Made by a program: the position numbers and the translations under genes. From Ridgeia piscesae (Eukaryota; Annelida; Polychaeta; Sabellida; Siboglinidae), in NCBI GenBank assembly GCA_025642075.2, contig JAODUO010001200.1:182501-246500 (forward strand): 64,000 nucleotides of DNA, in the 5' to 3' direction. The notes beneath the pieces are model-generated. The model was given only the letters and a program-made list of their open reading frames with translations. It was not told where the DNA came from and made no database searches. Numbering within the stretch: the first letter of the stretch is position 1; each line of letters opens with the position of its first letter. Of the stretch, positions 13,176 through 28,100 are shown one piece after another.

Positions 13176-16100
13176 CATGGAACATTCCTGTGTGCAGATA
13201 AAGGAACCCCAGGGCGAGGGTTATTGGAAGCAGTCGGAACTGTTTGACAGTGAGGTGTATCTGGAGGAGTTGTCTGACGTGCTGTGTATAGCCCAGGCCG
13301 AGCTCCCCAGTCTCCTTCCCATCACAGAGGTGGCGGAGGCCCTGCTCCACCTCCCCAATGGAGCCTGGCTGCTGTGTCGACTAGTCGCCAATGTCCCCGA
13401 TGCCTTCCACAAAGGTACATTTAGTGTTCTCCTGTTCTCATAACCCTTTGTGTTAGATGCCTTCCACAAAGGTACATTTAATGTTCTCCTGTTCTCATAA
13501 CCCTTTGTGTTAGATGCCTTCCACAAAGGTACATTTAATGTTCTCACAAGCCTTTGTGTCAGATGCCTTCCACAATGGTACATTTAATGTTCTCATAACC
13601 CTTTGTGTCAGATGCCTTCCACAATGGTACATTTAATGTTCTCATAACCCTTTGTGTCAGATGCCTTCCACAATGGTACATTTAATGTTCTCATAACCCT
13701 TTGTGTCAGATGCCTTCCACAAAGGTACATTTAATCATTTTTAATGTTCTCTTGTTCTCATAACCCTTTGTGTCAGATGCCTTCCACAAAGATACATTTA
13801 ATGTTCTCCTATCCTCATAACCCTTTGTGTTAGATGCCTACCACAAAGGTACATTTAATGTTCTCTTGTTCTCATAACCCTTTGTGTCAGATGCCTTCCA
13901 CAAAGGTACATTTAATGTTCTCATAACCCTTTGTGTTAGATGCCTTCCACAAAGATACATTTAATAAACTCCTTCTGTCCTCATAACCCTTTGTGTCAGA
14001 TGCCTTCCACAATGGTACATTTAATGTTCTCCTTCTAATTCTATCCTCATAACCCTTTCTGTCATTTTTTTTTATTTTCAAACCATATCAAGTCAAATTT
14101 TGACAGCCAGTCTTTGTAAGATTTTTTCATTTCCATTTTAATTGTTGGCAATGTCACGATAAAACAAAATTGTATGTGACCAGACAGCACAAGCGACAGG
14201 TCGTCTGAGACCGGCGAGGCGTTCTACCAAACCCACCTAGTGTCAGTGTTGTAAACGGGGTATTGTGTTGCAGTGTGCTGTAGTCTCGTGGCAAATGCCC
14301 CAGAGAAGGAGGAGGAAGGGGTGGCTGGGCAGAAAAGAGTGGACGCCCTCAGGCGTTTGTGCAACATCTGCCCCTCCCACGCCCTCACAGTACGCGCCCT
14401 CTGTGTGAGTATTCTTATGGTACCCTCTGTAGTGTCTACCCCTTCCACGCCCTCACAGTACGTGCTCTCTGTGTGAGTATTCTTATGGTACCCTCTGTAG
14501 TGTCTACCCCTTCCATGCCCTCACAGTATGTGCCCTCTGTGTGAGTATTCTTATGGTACCCTCTGTAGTATCTACCCCTCCCATACCCTCACAGTATGTG
14601 CCATTTGTGTGAGTATTCTTACAGTACCCCCATACTATCTACCCCTAACATCCCCCCACAGTACATGCCCTCAGTGTACGTATTATTACTCCATCTAATA
14701 TCTACCCCTCCCATAACCTCCCAGTGTATTCTTACCCCTGGGTAATATGGGGCTCATATTGATTTGGTGTCCATGTGTGGTCATGTGAGATCATGTGAGG
14801 TCATGTGCAATAAACAGAGACTTGAGGTCATATCAAACTCATTTAATTTGTGGAAACTGTGTTTTCAGAATTAATTATCCAAATTATGTCAGTGAAGTTG
14901 GCTAAAATGTTGAAATTAATTAACTACCTGCCTTTTTGTGGACATTATCGACAAGTCAGTCTTTTTATGCTGACAATGAGGGGTGCCTGCTGTCCTTGGT
15001 GGTTCTTTTAAATTATCGTGATTTCCAAGTAACAGAGGATTAACAGTCCCCAATGTTTGGAGCCAGGTTTTTTTACATATTAATTATTCAGATACTGTTG
15101 ACCACTAGACTGGTGTAGTAATCAACTGTTTTTGTTACTTGTCAAGGTGGAACATTGTAAACTTGCCAGTCTCGCTGTTGCACTAACTCTTGCAAGGTGC
15201 GATGAAACGGGACAGGCAACTAGTGATGGGGACGACACACCAGAGGGCAGCATCAGTGACGTTGTGGCCTTTGTCAGTGGCGTGCTTCTTGGCAGCGACA
15301 TGAATGTGAGAAAGTGGTTCGCCACATTTGTCAAGAATGGACAAAAGGTGAGGAATTATGTGTTTGTGACAAGAATGGACAAGAGGTGAGGAATTATGTG
15401 TTTGTGACAAGAATGGACAAGAGGTGAGGAATTATGTGTTTGTGACAAGAATGTACAGAAGGTGAAGAATGAAGTGTTTGTGACAAGAATGGACAAACGG
15501 TGAGGAATGATGTGTTTGTGACAAGAATGGACAAAGGGTGAGGAGTGATGTGTTTGTGACAAGAATGGACAAAAGGTGAGGAATGATGTGTTTGTGACAA
15601 GAATGGACAAAAGGTGAGGAATGATGTGTTTGTGACAAGAATGGACAAAAGGTGAGGAATGATGTGTTTGTGACAAGAATGTACAGAAGGTGAAGAATGA
15701 AGTGTTTGTGACAAGAATGGACAAAAGGTGAGGGAAAATGTGTTTGTGACAAGAATGTACAGAAGGTGAAGAATGAAGTGTTTGTGACAAGAATGGACAA
15801 ACGGTGAGGAATGATGTGTTTGTGACAAGAATGGACAAAAGGGGGAGGAATGATGTGTTTGTGACAAGAATGGACAAAAGGTGAGGAATGATGTGTTTGT
15901 GACAAGAATGGACAAAAGGGGGAGGAATGATGTGTTTGTGACAAGAATGGACAAAGGTGAGGGAAAAGTGTTTGTGACAAGAATGTACAGAAGGTGAAGA
16001 ATGAAGTGTTTGTGACAAGAATGGACAAACGGTGAGGAATGATGTGTTTGTGACAAGAATGGACAAAGGGTGAGGAGTGATGTGTTTGTGACAAGAATGA

Positions 16101-19100
16101 CAAAGGTGGGAAAGATGTGTTTGTGACAAGAATGGACAAAAGGTGAGGAATGATGTGTTTGTGACAAGAATGGACAAAAGGTGAGGAATGAAGTGTTTGT
16201 GACAAGAATGGACAAACGGTGAGGAATGATGTGTTTGTGACAAGAATGGACAAAGGGTGAGGAGTGATGTGTTTGTGACAAGAATGGACAGAAGGTGAGG
16301 AATGATGTGTTTGTGACAAGAATGGACAAAAGGTGAGAAATGATGTGTTTGTGACAAGAATGGACAAAAGGTGAGGAATGATGTGTTTGTGACAAGAATG
16401 GACAAGAGGTGAGGAATTATGTGTTTGTGACAAGAATGGACAAAAGGTGAGGAATGATGTGTTTGTGACAAGAATGGACAAAAGGTGAGGAATGATGTGT
16501 TTGTGACAAGAATGGACAAAAGGTGAGGAATGATGTGTTTGTGACAAGAATGAACAAAAGGTGAGGAATGATGTGTTTGTGACAAGAATGGACAAAAGGT
16601 GAGGAATGATGTGTTTGTGACAAGAATGGACAAAGGGTGAGGAGTGATGTGTTTGTGACAAGAATGGACAAAAGGTGAGGAATGATGTGTTTGTGACAAG
16701 AATGGACAAAAGGTGAGGAATGATGTGTTTGTGACAAGAATGGACAAAAGGTGAGGAATGATGTGTTTGTGACAAGAATGGACAAAGGTGAGGGAAAGAA
16801 GTGTTTGTGACAAGAATGGACAAACGGTGAGGAATGATGTGTTTGTGACAAGAATGGACAAAGGGTGAGGAGTGATGTGTTTGTGACAAGAATGGACAAA
16901 AGGTGAGGAATGATGTGTTTGTGACAAGAATGGACAAAAGGTGAGGAATTATGTGTTTGTGACAAGAATGGACAAAAGGTGAGGAATGATGTGTTTGTGA
17001 CAAGAATGGACAAAAGGTGAGGAATGATGTGTTTGTGACAAGAATGGACAAAAGGTGAGGAATGATGTGTTTGTGACAAGAATGGACAAAAGGTGAGGAA
17101 TGATGTGTTTGTGACAAGAATGGACAAAAGGTGAGGAATTATGTGTTTGTGACAAGAATGGACAAGAGGTGAGGAATTATGTGTTTGTGACAAGAATGGA
17201 CAAGAGGTGAGGAATTATGTGTTTGTGACAAGAATGGACAAAAGGTGAGGAATGATGTGTTTGTGACAAGAATGGACAAAAGGTGAGGAATGATGTGTTT
17301 GTGACAAGAATGAACAAAAGGTGAGGAATGATGTGTTTGTGACAAGAATGGACAAAAGGTGAGGAATTATGTGTTTGTGACAAGAATGGACAAGAGGTGA
17401 GGAATTATGTGTTTGTGACAAGAATGGACAAAAGGTGAGGAATTATGTGTTTGTGACAAGAATGGACAAGAGTGAGGAATGATGTGTTTGTGACAAGAAT
17501 GGACAAAAGGTGAGGAATGAAGTGTTTGTGACAAGAATGGACAAACGGTGAGGAATGATGTGTTTGTGACAAGAATGGACAAAGGGTGAGGAGTGATGTG
17601 TTTGTGACAAGAATGGACAAAAGGTGAGGAATGATGTGTTTGTGACAAGAATGGACAAAAGGTGAGGAATGATGTGTTTGTGACAAGAATGGACAAAAGG
17701 TGAGGAATGATGTGTTTGTGACAAGAATGTACAGAAGGTGAAGAATGAAGTGTTTGTGACAAGAATGGACAAAAGGTGAGGAATTATGTGTTTGTGACAA
17801 GAATGTACAGAAGGTGAAGAATGAAGTGTTTGTGACAAGAATGGACAAACGGTGAGGAATGATGTGTTTGTGACAAGAATGGACAAAGGGTGAGGAATGA
17901 TGTGTTTGTGACAAGAATGGACAAAAGGTGAGGAATGATGTGTTTGTGACAAGAATGGACAAAGGGTGAGGAATGATGTGTTTGTGACAAGAATGGACAA
18001 AGGTGAGGAATTATGTGTTTGTGACAAGAATGTACAGAAGGTGAAGAATGAAGTGTTTGTGACAAGAATGGACAAACGGTGAGGAATGATGTGTTTGTGA
18101 CAAGAATGGACAAAGGGTGAGGAATGATGTGTTTGTGACAAGAATGGACAAAAGGTGAGGAATGATGTGTTTGTGACAAGAATGGACAAAAGGTGAGGAA
18201 TGATGTGTTTGTGACAAGAATGGACAAAAGGTGAGGAATGAAGTGTTTGTGACAAGAATGGACAAACGGTGAGGAATGATGTGTTTGTGACAAGAATGGA
18301 CAAAGGGTGAGGAGTGATGTGTTTGTGACAAGAATGGACAGAAGGTGAGGAATGATGTGTTTGTGACAAGAATGGACAAAAGGTGAGAAATGATGTGTTT
18401 GTGACAAGAATGGACAAAAGGTGAGGAATGATGTGTTTGTGACAAGAATGGACAAGAGGTGAGGAATTATGTGTTTGTGACAAGAATGGACAAAAGGTGA
18501 GGAATGATGTGTTTGTGACAAGAATGGACAAAAGGTGAGGAATGATGTGTTTGTGACAAGAATGGACAAAAGGTGAGGAATGATGTGTTTGTGACAAGAA
18601 TGAACAAAAGGTGAGGAATGATGTGTTTGTGACAAGAATGGACAAAAGGTGAGGAATGATGTGTTTGTGACAAGAATGGACAAAGGGTGAGGAGTGATGT
18701 GTTTGTGACAAGAATGGACAAAAGGTGAGGAATGATGTGTTTGTGACAAGAATGGACAAAAGGTGAGGAATGATGTGTTTGTGACAAGAATGGACAAAAG
18801 GTGAGGAATGATGTGTTTGTGACAAGAATGGACAAAAGGTGAGGAATGAAGTGTTTGTGACAAGAATGGACAAAGGTGAGGAATGATGTGTTTGTGACAA
18901 GAATGGACAAAGGGGGAGGAATGATGTGTTTGTGACAAGAATGGACAAAAGGTGAGGAATTATGTGTTTGTGACAAGAATGGACAAAAGGTGAGGAATTA
19001 TGTGTTTGTGACAAGAATGGACAAAAGGTGAGGAATGATGTGTTTGTGACAAGAATGGACAAAAGGTGAGGAATGATGTGTTTGTGACAAGAATGGACAA

Positions 19101-22100
19101 AAGGTGAGGAATGATGTGTTTGTGACAAGAATGGACAAAAGGTGAGGAATATGTGTTTGTGACAAGAATGGACAAAAGGTGAGGAATTATGTGTTTGTGA
19201 CAAGAATGGACAAGAGGTGAGGAATTATGTGTTTGTGACAAGAATGGACAAAAGGTGAGGAATATGTGTTTGTGACAAGAATGGACAAAAGGTGAGGAAT
19301 GATGTGTTTGTGACAAGAATGAAAAAAAGGTGAGGAATGATGTGTTTGTGACAAGAATGGACAAAAGGTGAGGAATTATGTGTTTGTGACAAGAATGGAC
19401 AAAGGTGAGGAATTATGTGTTTGTGACAAGAATGGACAAAAGGTGAGGAATTATGTGTTTGTGACAAGAATGGACAAAGGTGAGGAATGATGTGTTTGTG
19501 ACAAGAATGGACAAAGGTGAGGAATGAAGTGTTTGTGACAAGAATGGACAAACGGTGAGGAATGATGTGTTTGTGACAAGAATGGACAAAGGGTGAGGAG
19601 TGATGTGTTTGTGACAAGAATGGACAAAGGGGGGGTGATGTGTTTGTGACAAGAATGGACAAAAGGTGAGGAATGATGTGTTTGTGACAAGAATGGACAA
19701 AAAATGAGGGAAAGAAGTGTTTGTGACAAGAATGGACAAACGGTGAGGAATGATGTGTTTGTGACAAGAATGGACAAAGGGTGAGGAGTGATGTGTTTGT
19801 GACAAGAATGGACAAAAGGTGAGGAATGATGTGTTTGTGACAAGAATGGACAAAGGGTGAGGAGTGATGTGTTTGTGACAAGAATGGACAAAAGGTGAGG
19901 AATGATGTGTTTGTGACAAGAATGGACAAAAAGGGGAGGAATGATGTGTTTGTGACAAGAATGGACAAAAGGTGAGGAATGATGTGTTTGTGACAAGAAT
20001 GGACAAAGGGTGAGGAGTGATGTGTTTGTGACAAGAATGGACAAAAGGTGAGGAATATGTGTTTGTGACAAGAATGGACAAAAAGGGGAGGAATGATGTG
20101 TTTGTGACAAGAATGGACAAAAAGGGGAGGAATGATGTGTTTGTGACAAGAATGGACAAAAAGGGGAGGAATGATGTGTTTGTGACAAGAATGAACAAAA
20201 GGTGAGGAATGATGTGTTTGTGACAAGAATGGACAAAAGGTGAGGAATGATGTGTTTGTGACAAGAATGGACAAAGGGTGAGGAGTGATGTGTTTGTGAC
20301 AAGAATGGACAAAAGGTGAGGAATGATGTGTTTGTGACAAGAATGGACAAAAGGTGAGGAATGATGTGTTTGTGACAAGAATGGACAAAAGGTGAGGAAT
20401 GATGTGTTTGTGACAAGAATGGACAAAAGGTGAGGAATGATGTGTTTGTGACAAGAATGGACAAAAGGTGAGGAATGATGTGTTTGTGACAAGAATGGAC
20501 AAGAGGTGAGGAATTATGTGTTTGTGACAAGAATGGACAAGAGGTGAGGAATTATGTGTTTGTGACAAGAATGGACAAAAGGTGAGGAATGATGTGTTTG
20601 TGACAAGAATGGACAAAAGGTGAGGAATGATGTGTTTGTGACAAGAATGAACAAAAGGTGAGGAATGATGTGTTTGTGACAAGAATGGACAAAAGGTGAG
20701 GAATTATGTGTTTGTGACAAGAATGGACAAGAGGTGAGGAATTATGTGTTTGTGACAAGAATGGACAAAAGGTGAGGAATTATGTGTTTGTGACAAGAAT
20801 GGACAAGAGTGAGGAATGATGTGTTTGTGACAAGAATGGACAAAAGGTGAGGAATTATGTGTTTGTGACAAGAATGGACAAGAGTGAGGAATTATGTGTT
20901 TGTGACAAGAATGGACAAAAGGTGAGGAATGATGTGTTTGTGACAAGAATGGACAAGAGGTGAGGAATGATGTGTTTGTGACAAGAATGGACAAGAGGTG
21001 AGGAATTATGTGTTTGTGACAAGAATGGACAAGAGGTGAGGAATAATGTGTTTGTGACAAGAATGGACAGAAAGTTACAAATTTTCTGATGTCATCAAAA
21101 TCAATATAATTATTTGCACAAGTGAGCCAAATTGTCATGGTGGATATCAAATTAATATTTTTAATTTTCATGTGCACTTCTTAGATAACATTTTTAAAAT
21201 ATTGAATAGTTAGTGACATTAGTCAGTGGAGGCTGTAAACATACTAAATATATAATTTAATCTATACACATAATTGCCTGTTTTCAGAGCAAAGACACAA
21301 CTTTGATGCTGAGTTCTCTCCGACATGAACTTGTACGAGAGCTCAAATGTATGCTAGATACGGGAGCCAATGAGATTGCAGAGACTCGTGTGGTGCAGGG
21401 CTGTGCTTTTATTCGTCTGTACTGCGCACTCAAGGGTATTGCTTCACTGAGGTAAGTCTCAGATGTGGGTGAATATTGGGGGTGGGTTAATATAGCTATA
21501 GCTGTCTTAGTAGCTACTGTTGCTAATCTACTGTGATAGTATCATAACTATGCAGCCACATCGCAACAGTGTTGTGGATTCTGCTATGTCCAAGAAAATA
21601 ATTCCGCAAACAAAATCTAACAGTCTCCTCAAAAATACTTTATAAAATCAGAATTAATTTAATTCTTTTAGTTTCAACTTTCAGTGCTAAGGAAACTTCA
21701 GTAAATGTTAACATTTATTTAGTGAACTTCACCTTATTCACTCTACATTGCATCAGTTCACTCAGCTATATAAACAACTGCCTGGCTATAGACAGTGGTG
21801 GATAGTTGTGTTTGACCAGTCTTTACATAGTAATTGCATCATGGCTGAATACTTCCCAGAGAAGTCGGGATGGGGTTTGATTGACCAGTTCAGCCAGGGA
21901 ACGTGGTGTAAGTGATGTCAGTCTCAAGGCCTGACACTGTACTGGGTGAGGACTGACCTTCACCTTTTTCTGTACAATTGTATTTTCGTTCCTTGACAGG
22001 TTTAACGATGAAGAGAGTCGTCTACTGCTGGAGTTAGCCACACGCCACCCACCCCCCACTGCTGCCGGGGTACGCTTCATCTGTCTCGCCCTCTCCATGC

Positions 22101-25100
22101 TCCTCGCCTGCCCATACATACTGGGGTAAGTACCTCTCTATCTACTGCCTGCCCCTACATACTGGGGTAAGTACCCTCTCTACTCTACTGCCTGCCCCTA
22201 CATACTGGGGTAAGTACCCTCTCTACTCTACTGCCTGCCCCTACATACTGGGGTAAGTACCCTCTCCACTCTACTGCCTGCCCCTACATACTGGGGTAAG
22301 TACCCTCTCTACTCTACTGCCTGCCCCTACATACTGGGGTAAGTACCCTCTCTACTCTACTGCCTGCCCCTACATACTGGGGTAAGTACCCTCTCTATCT
22401 ACTGCCTGTCTCTACATACAGGGGTAAGTACCCTCTCTATCTACTGCCTGTCCCTACATACAGGGGTAAGTACCCTCTCTATCTACTGCCTGCCCCTACA
22501 TACTGGGGTAAGTACCCTCTCTATCTACTGCCTGCCCCTACATACTGGGGTAAGTACCCTCTCTATCTACTGCCTGTCCCTACATACGGGGTAAGTCCCC
22601 TTCTCTATCTACTGCCTGTCCCTACAAAAAGGGGTAAGTACCCTCTCTATTACTGCCTGCCCCTACATACTGGGGTAAGTACCCTCTCTATCTACTGCCT
22701 GTCCCTACATACAGGGGTAAGTACCCTCTCTATCTACTGCCTGTCCCTACATACTGGGGTAAGTACCCTCTCTATCTACTGCCTGTCTCTACATACAGGG
22801 GTAAGTACCCTCTCTATCTACTGCCTGTCCCTACATACGGGGTAAGTACCCTCTCTATTACTGCCTGTCCTACATACTGCCCCTTCTATCTACTGCCTGT
22901 CCCTACATACTGGGGTAAGTACCCTCTCTATCTACTGCCTGTCCCTACATACTGGGGTAAGTACCCTCTCTATCTACTGCCTGTCCCTACATACTGGGTA
23001 AGTACCCTCTCTATCTACTGCCTGCCCCTACATACTGGGGTAAGTACCCTCTCTATCTACTGCCTGCCCCTACATACTGGGGTAAGTACCCTCTCTATCT
23101 ACTGCCTGTCCCTACATACTGGGGTAAGTACCCTCTCTATCTACTGCCTGTCCCTACATACTGGGGTAAGTACCCTCTCTATCTACTGCCTGTCCCTACA
23201 TACTGGGGTAAGTACCCTCTCTATCTACTGCCTGTCCCTACATACTGGGGTAAGTACCCTCTCTATCTACTGCCTGCCCCTACATACTGGGGTAAGTACC
23301 TCCCCATCTACTGCCTGCCCTACATCTGGGGTAAGTACCCTCTCTATCTACTGCCTGTCCCTACATACGGGGGTAAGTACCCTTTTATTACTGCCTCCCC
23401 TACATACTGGGTAAGTACCCTCTCTATCTACTGCCTGCCCTACATACTGGGGTAAGTACCCTCTCTAAACTGCCTGCCCCTACATACTGGGGTAAGTACC
23501 CTCTCTATCTACTGCCTGTCCCTACATACTGGGGTAAGTACCCTCTCTATCTACTGCCTGTCCCTACATACTGGGGTAAGTACCCTCTCTATCTACTGCC
23601 TGCCCTACATACTGGGGTAAGTACCCTCTCTATTACTGCCTGTCCCTACATACTGGGGTAAGTACCCTCTCACTTACTGCCTGCCCCTACATACTGGGGT
23701 AAGTACCCTCTCTACTCTACTGCCTGCCCCTACATACTGGGGTAAGTACCCTCTCCACTCTACTGCCTGCCCCTACATACTGGGGTAAGTACCCTCTCTA
23801 CTCTACTGCCTGCCCCTACATACTGGGGTAAGTACCCTCTCTACTGCCTGCCCCTACATACTGGGGTAAGTACCCTCATTTTGCCTGCCCTACATACTGG
23901 GTAAGTCCCTCTCTACTGCCTGCCCCTACATACTGGGGTAAGTACCCTCTCTACTCTACTGCCTGCCCCTACATACTGGGGTAAGTACCCTCTCTACTGC
24001 CTGCCCCTACATACTGGGGTAAGTACCCTCTCTATCTACTGCCTGTCCCTACATACTGGGGTAAGTACCCTCTCTACTCTACTGCCTGTCCCTACATACT
24101 GGGGTAAGTACCCTCTCTACTCTACTGCCTGCCCCTACATACTGGGGTAAGTACCCTCTCTATCTACTGCCTGCCCCTACATACTGGGGTAAGTACCCTC
24201 TCTATCTACTGCCTGCCCCTACATACTGGGGTAAGTACCCTCTCTACTGCCTGCCCCTACATACTGGGGTAAGTACCCTCTCTACTCTACTGCCTGCCCC
24301 TACATACTGGGGTAAGTACCCCTCACTCTACTGCCTGCCCCTACATACTGGGGTAAGTACCCACTCTATCTACTGCCTGCCCCTACATACTGGGGTAAGT
24401 ACCCCTCATCTACTGCCTGCCCCTACATACTGGGGTAAGTACCCTCTTTTACTGCCTGCCCCTACATACTGGGGTAAGTACCCCTCTACTCTACTGCCTG
24501 TCCCTACATACGGGGGTAAGTACCCTCTCTATTTTGCCTGCCCCTACATACGGGGGTAAGTACCCTCTCACTCTACTGCCTGCCCCTACATACTGGGGTA
24601 AGTACCTCTCTATCTACTGCCTGCCCCTACATACTGGGTAGTACCCTCTCTACTCTACTGCCTGCCCCTACATACTGGGGAGTACTCTCTATCTACTGCC
24701 TGCCCCTACATACGGGGGTTAAACCTCTTCTACTGCCTGCCCCTACATACTGGGGTAAGTACCTCTCTATCTACTGCCTGCCCCTACATACTGGGGTAAG
24801 TACCCTCTCTACTCCTTACTCCTTTGCTCCCCTACATACTGGGGTAAGTACCCTCTCTACTCTACTGCCTGCCCCTACATACTGGGGTAAGTACCCCCCT
24901 CTACTGCCTCCCCCTACATACTGGGTAAGTACCCTCTCTACTCTACTGCCTGCCCCTTACATACTGGTAAGTACCCTCTACTGCCTGCCCCTACATACTG
25001 GGGTAAGTCCCCTTTCTCTACTGCCTGCCCCTACATACTGGGGTAAGTACCCTCTCTATTTTGCCTGCCCTACATACTGGGGTAAGTACCCTCTCACTCT

Positions 25101-28100
25101 ACTGCCTGCCCCTACATACTGGGGTAAGTCCCCTCTACTCTACTGCCTGCCCCTACATACTGGGGTAAGTACCCTCTCTCACTCTACTGCCTGCCCCTAC
25201 ATACTGGGGTAAGTACCCTCTCTACTCCTCCCTCCCTACATACTGGGGTAAGTACCCTCCCCTATTTTTCCCCTACTGCCTGCCCCTACATACTGGGGAA
25301 AACCTCTCACTCTACTGCCTGCCCCTACATACTGGGGTAAGTCCCCTCTCTACTCTACTGCCTGCCCCTACATACTGGGGTAAGTACCTCTCCACTCTAC
25401 TGCCTGCCCCTACATACTGGGGTAAGTACCCTCTCCACTCTACTGCCTGCCCCTACATACTGGGTAAGTACCCTCTCACTCTACTGCCTGCCCCTACATA
25501 CTGGGGTAAGTACCCTCTCTACTCTACTGCCTGCCCCTACATACTGGGGTAAGTACCCTCTTCCCGGAAAACTCTCTGCCTGCCCCTACATACTGGGGTA
25601 AGTACCCTCTCTACTCTACTGCCTGCCCCTACATACTGGGGTAAGTCCCCTCTCTACTCTACTGCCTGCCCCTACATACTGGGGTAAGTACCCTCTCTAC
25701 TCTACTGCCTGCCCCTACATACTGGGGTAAGTACCCTCTCTACTCTACTGCCTGCCCCTACATACTGGGGTAAGTACCCTCTCTACTCTACTGCCTGCCC
25801 CTACATACTGGGGTAAGTACCCTCTCTACTCTACTGCCTGCCCCTACATACTGGGGTAAGTACCCTTCTACTGCCTGCCCCTACATACTGGGGTAAGTAC
25901 CCTCTCTACTGCCTGCCCCTACATACTGGGGTAAGTACCCTCTCTACTCTACTGCCTGCCCCTACATACTGGGTAAGTACCCTCTCTACTCTACTGCCTG
26001 CCCCTACATACTGGGGTAAGTACCCTCTCTACTCTACTGCCTGCCCCTACATACTGGGGTAAGTACCCTCTCTACTCTACTGCCTGCCCCTACATACTGG
26101 GGTAAGTACCCTCTCTACTCTACTGCCTGCCCCTACATACTGGGGTGACCCTCTCTATTTGCTGCCCTACATACTGGGTAAGTACCCTTTTCTACTCCTG
26201 CCCTACATACTGGGGTAAGTACCCTCTCACTCTACTGCCTGCCCCTACATACTGGGGTAAGTACCCTCTCTATCTACTGCCTGCCCCTACATACTGGGGT
26301 AAGTACCCTCTCTACTGCCTGCCCCTACATACTGGGGTAAGTACCCTCTCTATCTACTGCCTGCCCCTACATACTGGGGTAAGTACCCTCTCTACTCTAC
26401 TGCCTGCCCCTACATACTGGGGTAAGTACCCTCTCACTCTACTGCCTGCCCCTACATACTGGGGTAAGTACCCTCTCTACTCTACTGCCTGCCCCTACAT
26501 ACTGGGGTAAGTACCCTCTCTACTCTACTGCCTGCCCCTACATACTGGGGTAAGTACCCTCTCACTCTACTGCCTGCCCCTACATACTGGGGTAAGTACC
26601 TTCTACTCTACTGCCTGCCCCTACATACTGGGGTAAGTACCCTCTCTACTCTACTGCCTGCCCCTACATACTGGGGTAAGTACCCTCTCTACTCTACTGC
26701 CTGCCCCTACATACTGGGGTAAGTACCCTCTCTACTCTACTGCCTGCCCCTACATACTGGGGTAAGTACCCTCTCTACTCTACTGCCTGCCCCTACATAC
26801 TGGGGTAAGTACCCTCTCTACTCTACTGCCTGCCCCTACATACTGGGTAAGACCCTCTCTATCTACTGCCTGCCCCTACATACTGGGGTAAGTACCCTCT
26901 TTTCTACTGCCTGTCCCTACATACTGGGGTAAGTACCCTCTCTATCTACTGCCTGCCCCTACATACTGGGGTAAGTACCCTCTCTATCTACTGCCTGTCC
27001 CTACATACTGGGGTAAGTACCCTCTCTACTCTACTGCCTGCCCCTACATACTGGGGTAAGTACCCTCTCTACTCTACTGCCTGTCCCTACATACTGGGGT
27101 AAGTACCCTCCACTCCTGCCCCTACATACTGGGGTAAGTACCCTCTCTACTGCCTGCCCCACATACGGGGAATTCCTCTCTACTGCCTGCCCCTACATAC
27201 TGGGGTAAGTACCCTCTCTACTGCCTGCCCCTACATACTGGGGAAGTACCCTCCTTTTCTACTGCCTGCCCCTACATACTGGGGTAAGTACCCTCTCTAC
27301 TCTACTGCCTGCCCCTACATACTGGGGTAAGTACCCTCTCTACTCTACTGCCTGTCCCTACATACTGGGGTAAGTACCCTCTCTACTCTACTGCCTGCCC
27401 CTACATACTGGGGAAAGTACCCTCTCTACTCTACTGCCTGCCCCTACATACTGGGGTAAGTACCCTCTCTACTCTACTGCCTGCCCCTACATACTGGGTA
27501 AGTACCCTCTCTACTCTACTGCCTGCCCCTACATACTGGGGTAAGTACCCTCTCTACTCTACTGCCTGCCCCTACATACTGGGGTAAGTACCCTCTCACT
27601 CTACTGCCTGCCCCTACATACTGGGGTAAGTACCCTCCACTCTACTGCCTGCCCCTACATACTGGGGTAAGTACCCCCCTCTACTGCCTGCCCCTACATA
27701 CTGGGGTAAGTACCCTCTCTATTTTGCCTGCCCCTACATACTGGGGTAAGTACCCTCTACTCTAGCCTCCCCTTACTGGGAAGTCCCTCTCTACTGCCTG
27801 CCCCTACATACTGGGGTAAGTACCCTCCTACTGCCTGCCCTACATACTGGGTAAGTACCCTCTCTACTCTACTGCCTGCCCCTACATACTGGGGTAAGTA
27901 CCCTCTCACTCTACTGCCTGCCCCTACATACTGGGGTAAGTACCCTCTTCTACTGCCTGCCCCTACATACTGGGGTAAGTACCCTCTCTTACTGCCTGCC
28001 CCTACTGGGGTAAGTACCCTCTCTACTGCCTGCCCCTACATACTAGGGTAAATCTCTGCCTGCCCTACATACTGGGGTAAGTACCTCTCCACTCTACTGC

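Noticed and set aside
15333..21070. CRISPR array
   Set aside because: Head-to-tail units without unique spacers, in an animal intron, and the unit is a copy of the exon boundary.
15356..21177. Very long minus-strand open frames (up to about 586 codons, SQTHHSSPFVHSCHKH-type)
   Set aside because: They arise because the 38-bp repeat has no stop on the minus strand in any phase; three shifted units make a 38-residue period. All three frames are open at once and no start, splice or domain supports a protein.
26145..26510. Plus-strand frame of TYWGKYPL repeats
   Set aside because: Short open stretch of the 43-bp intron 7 array.
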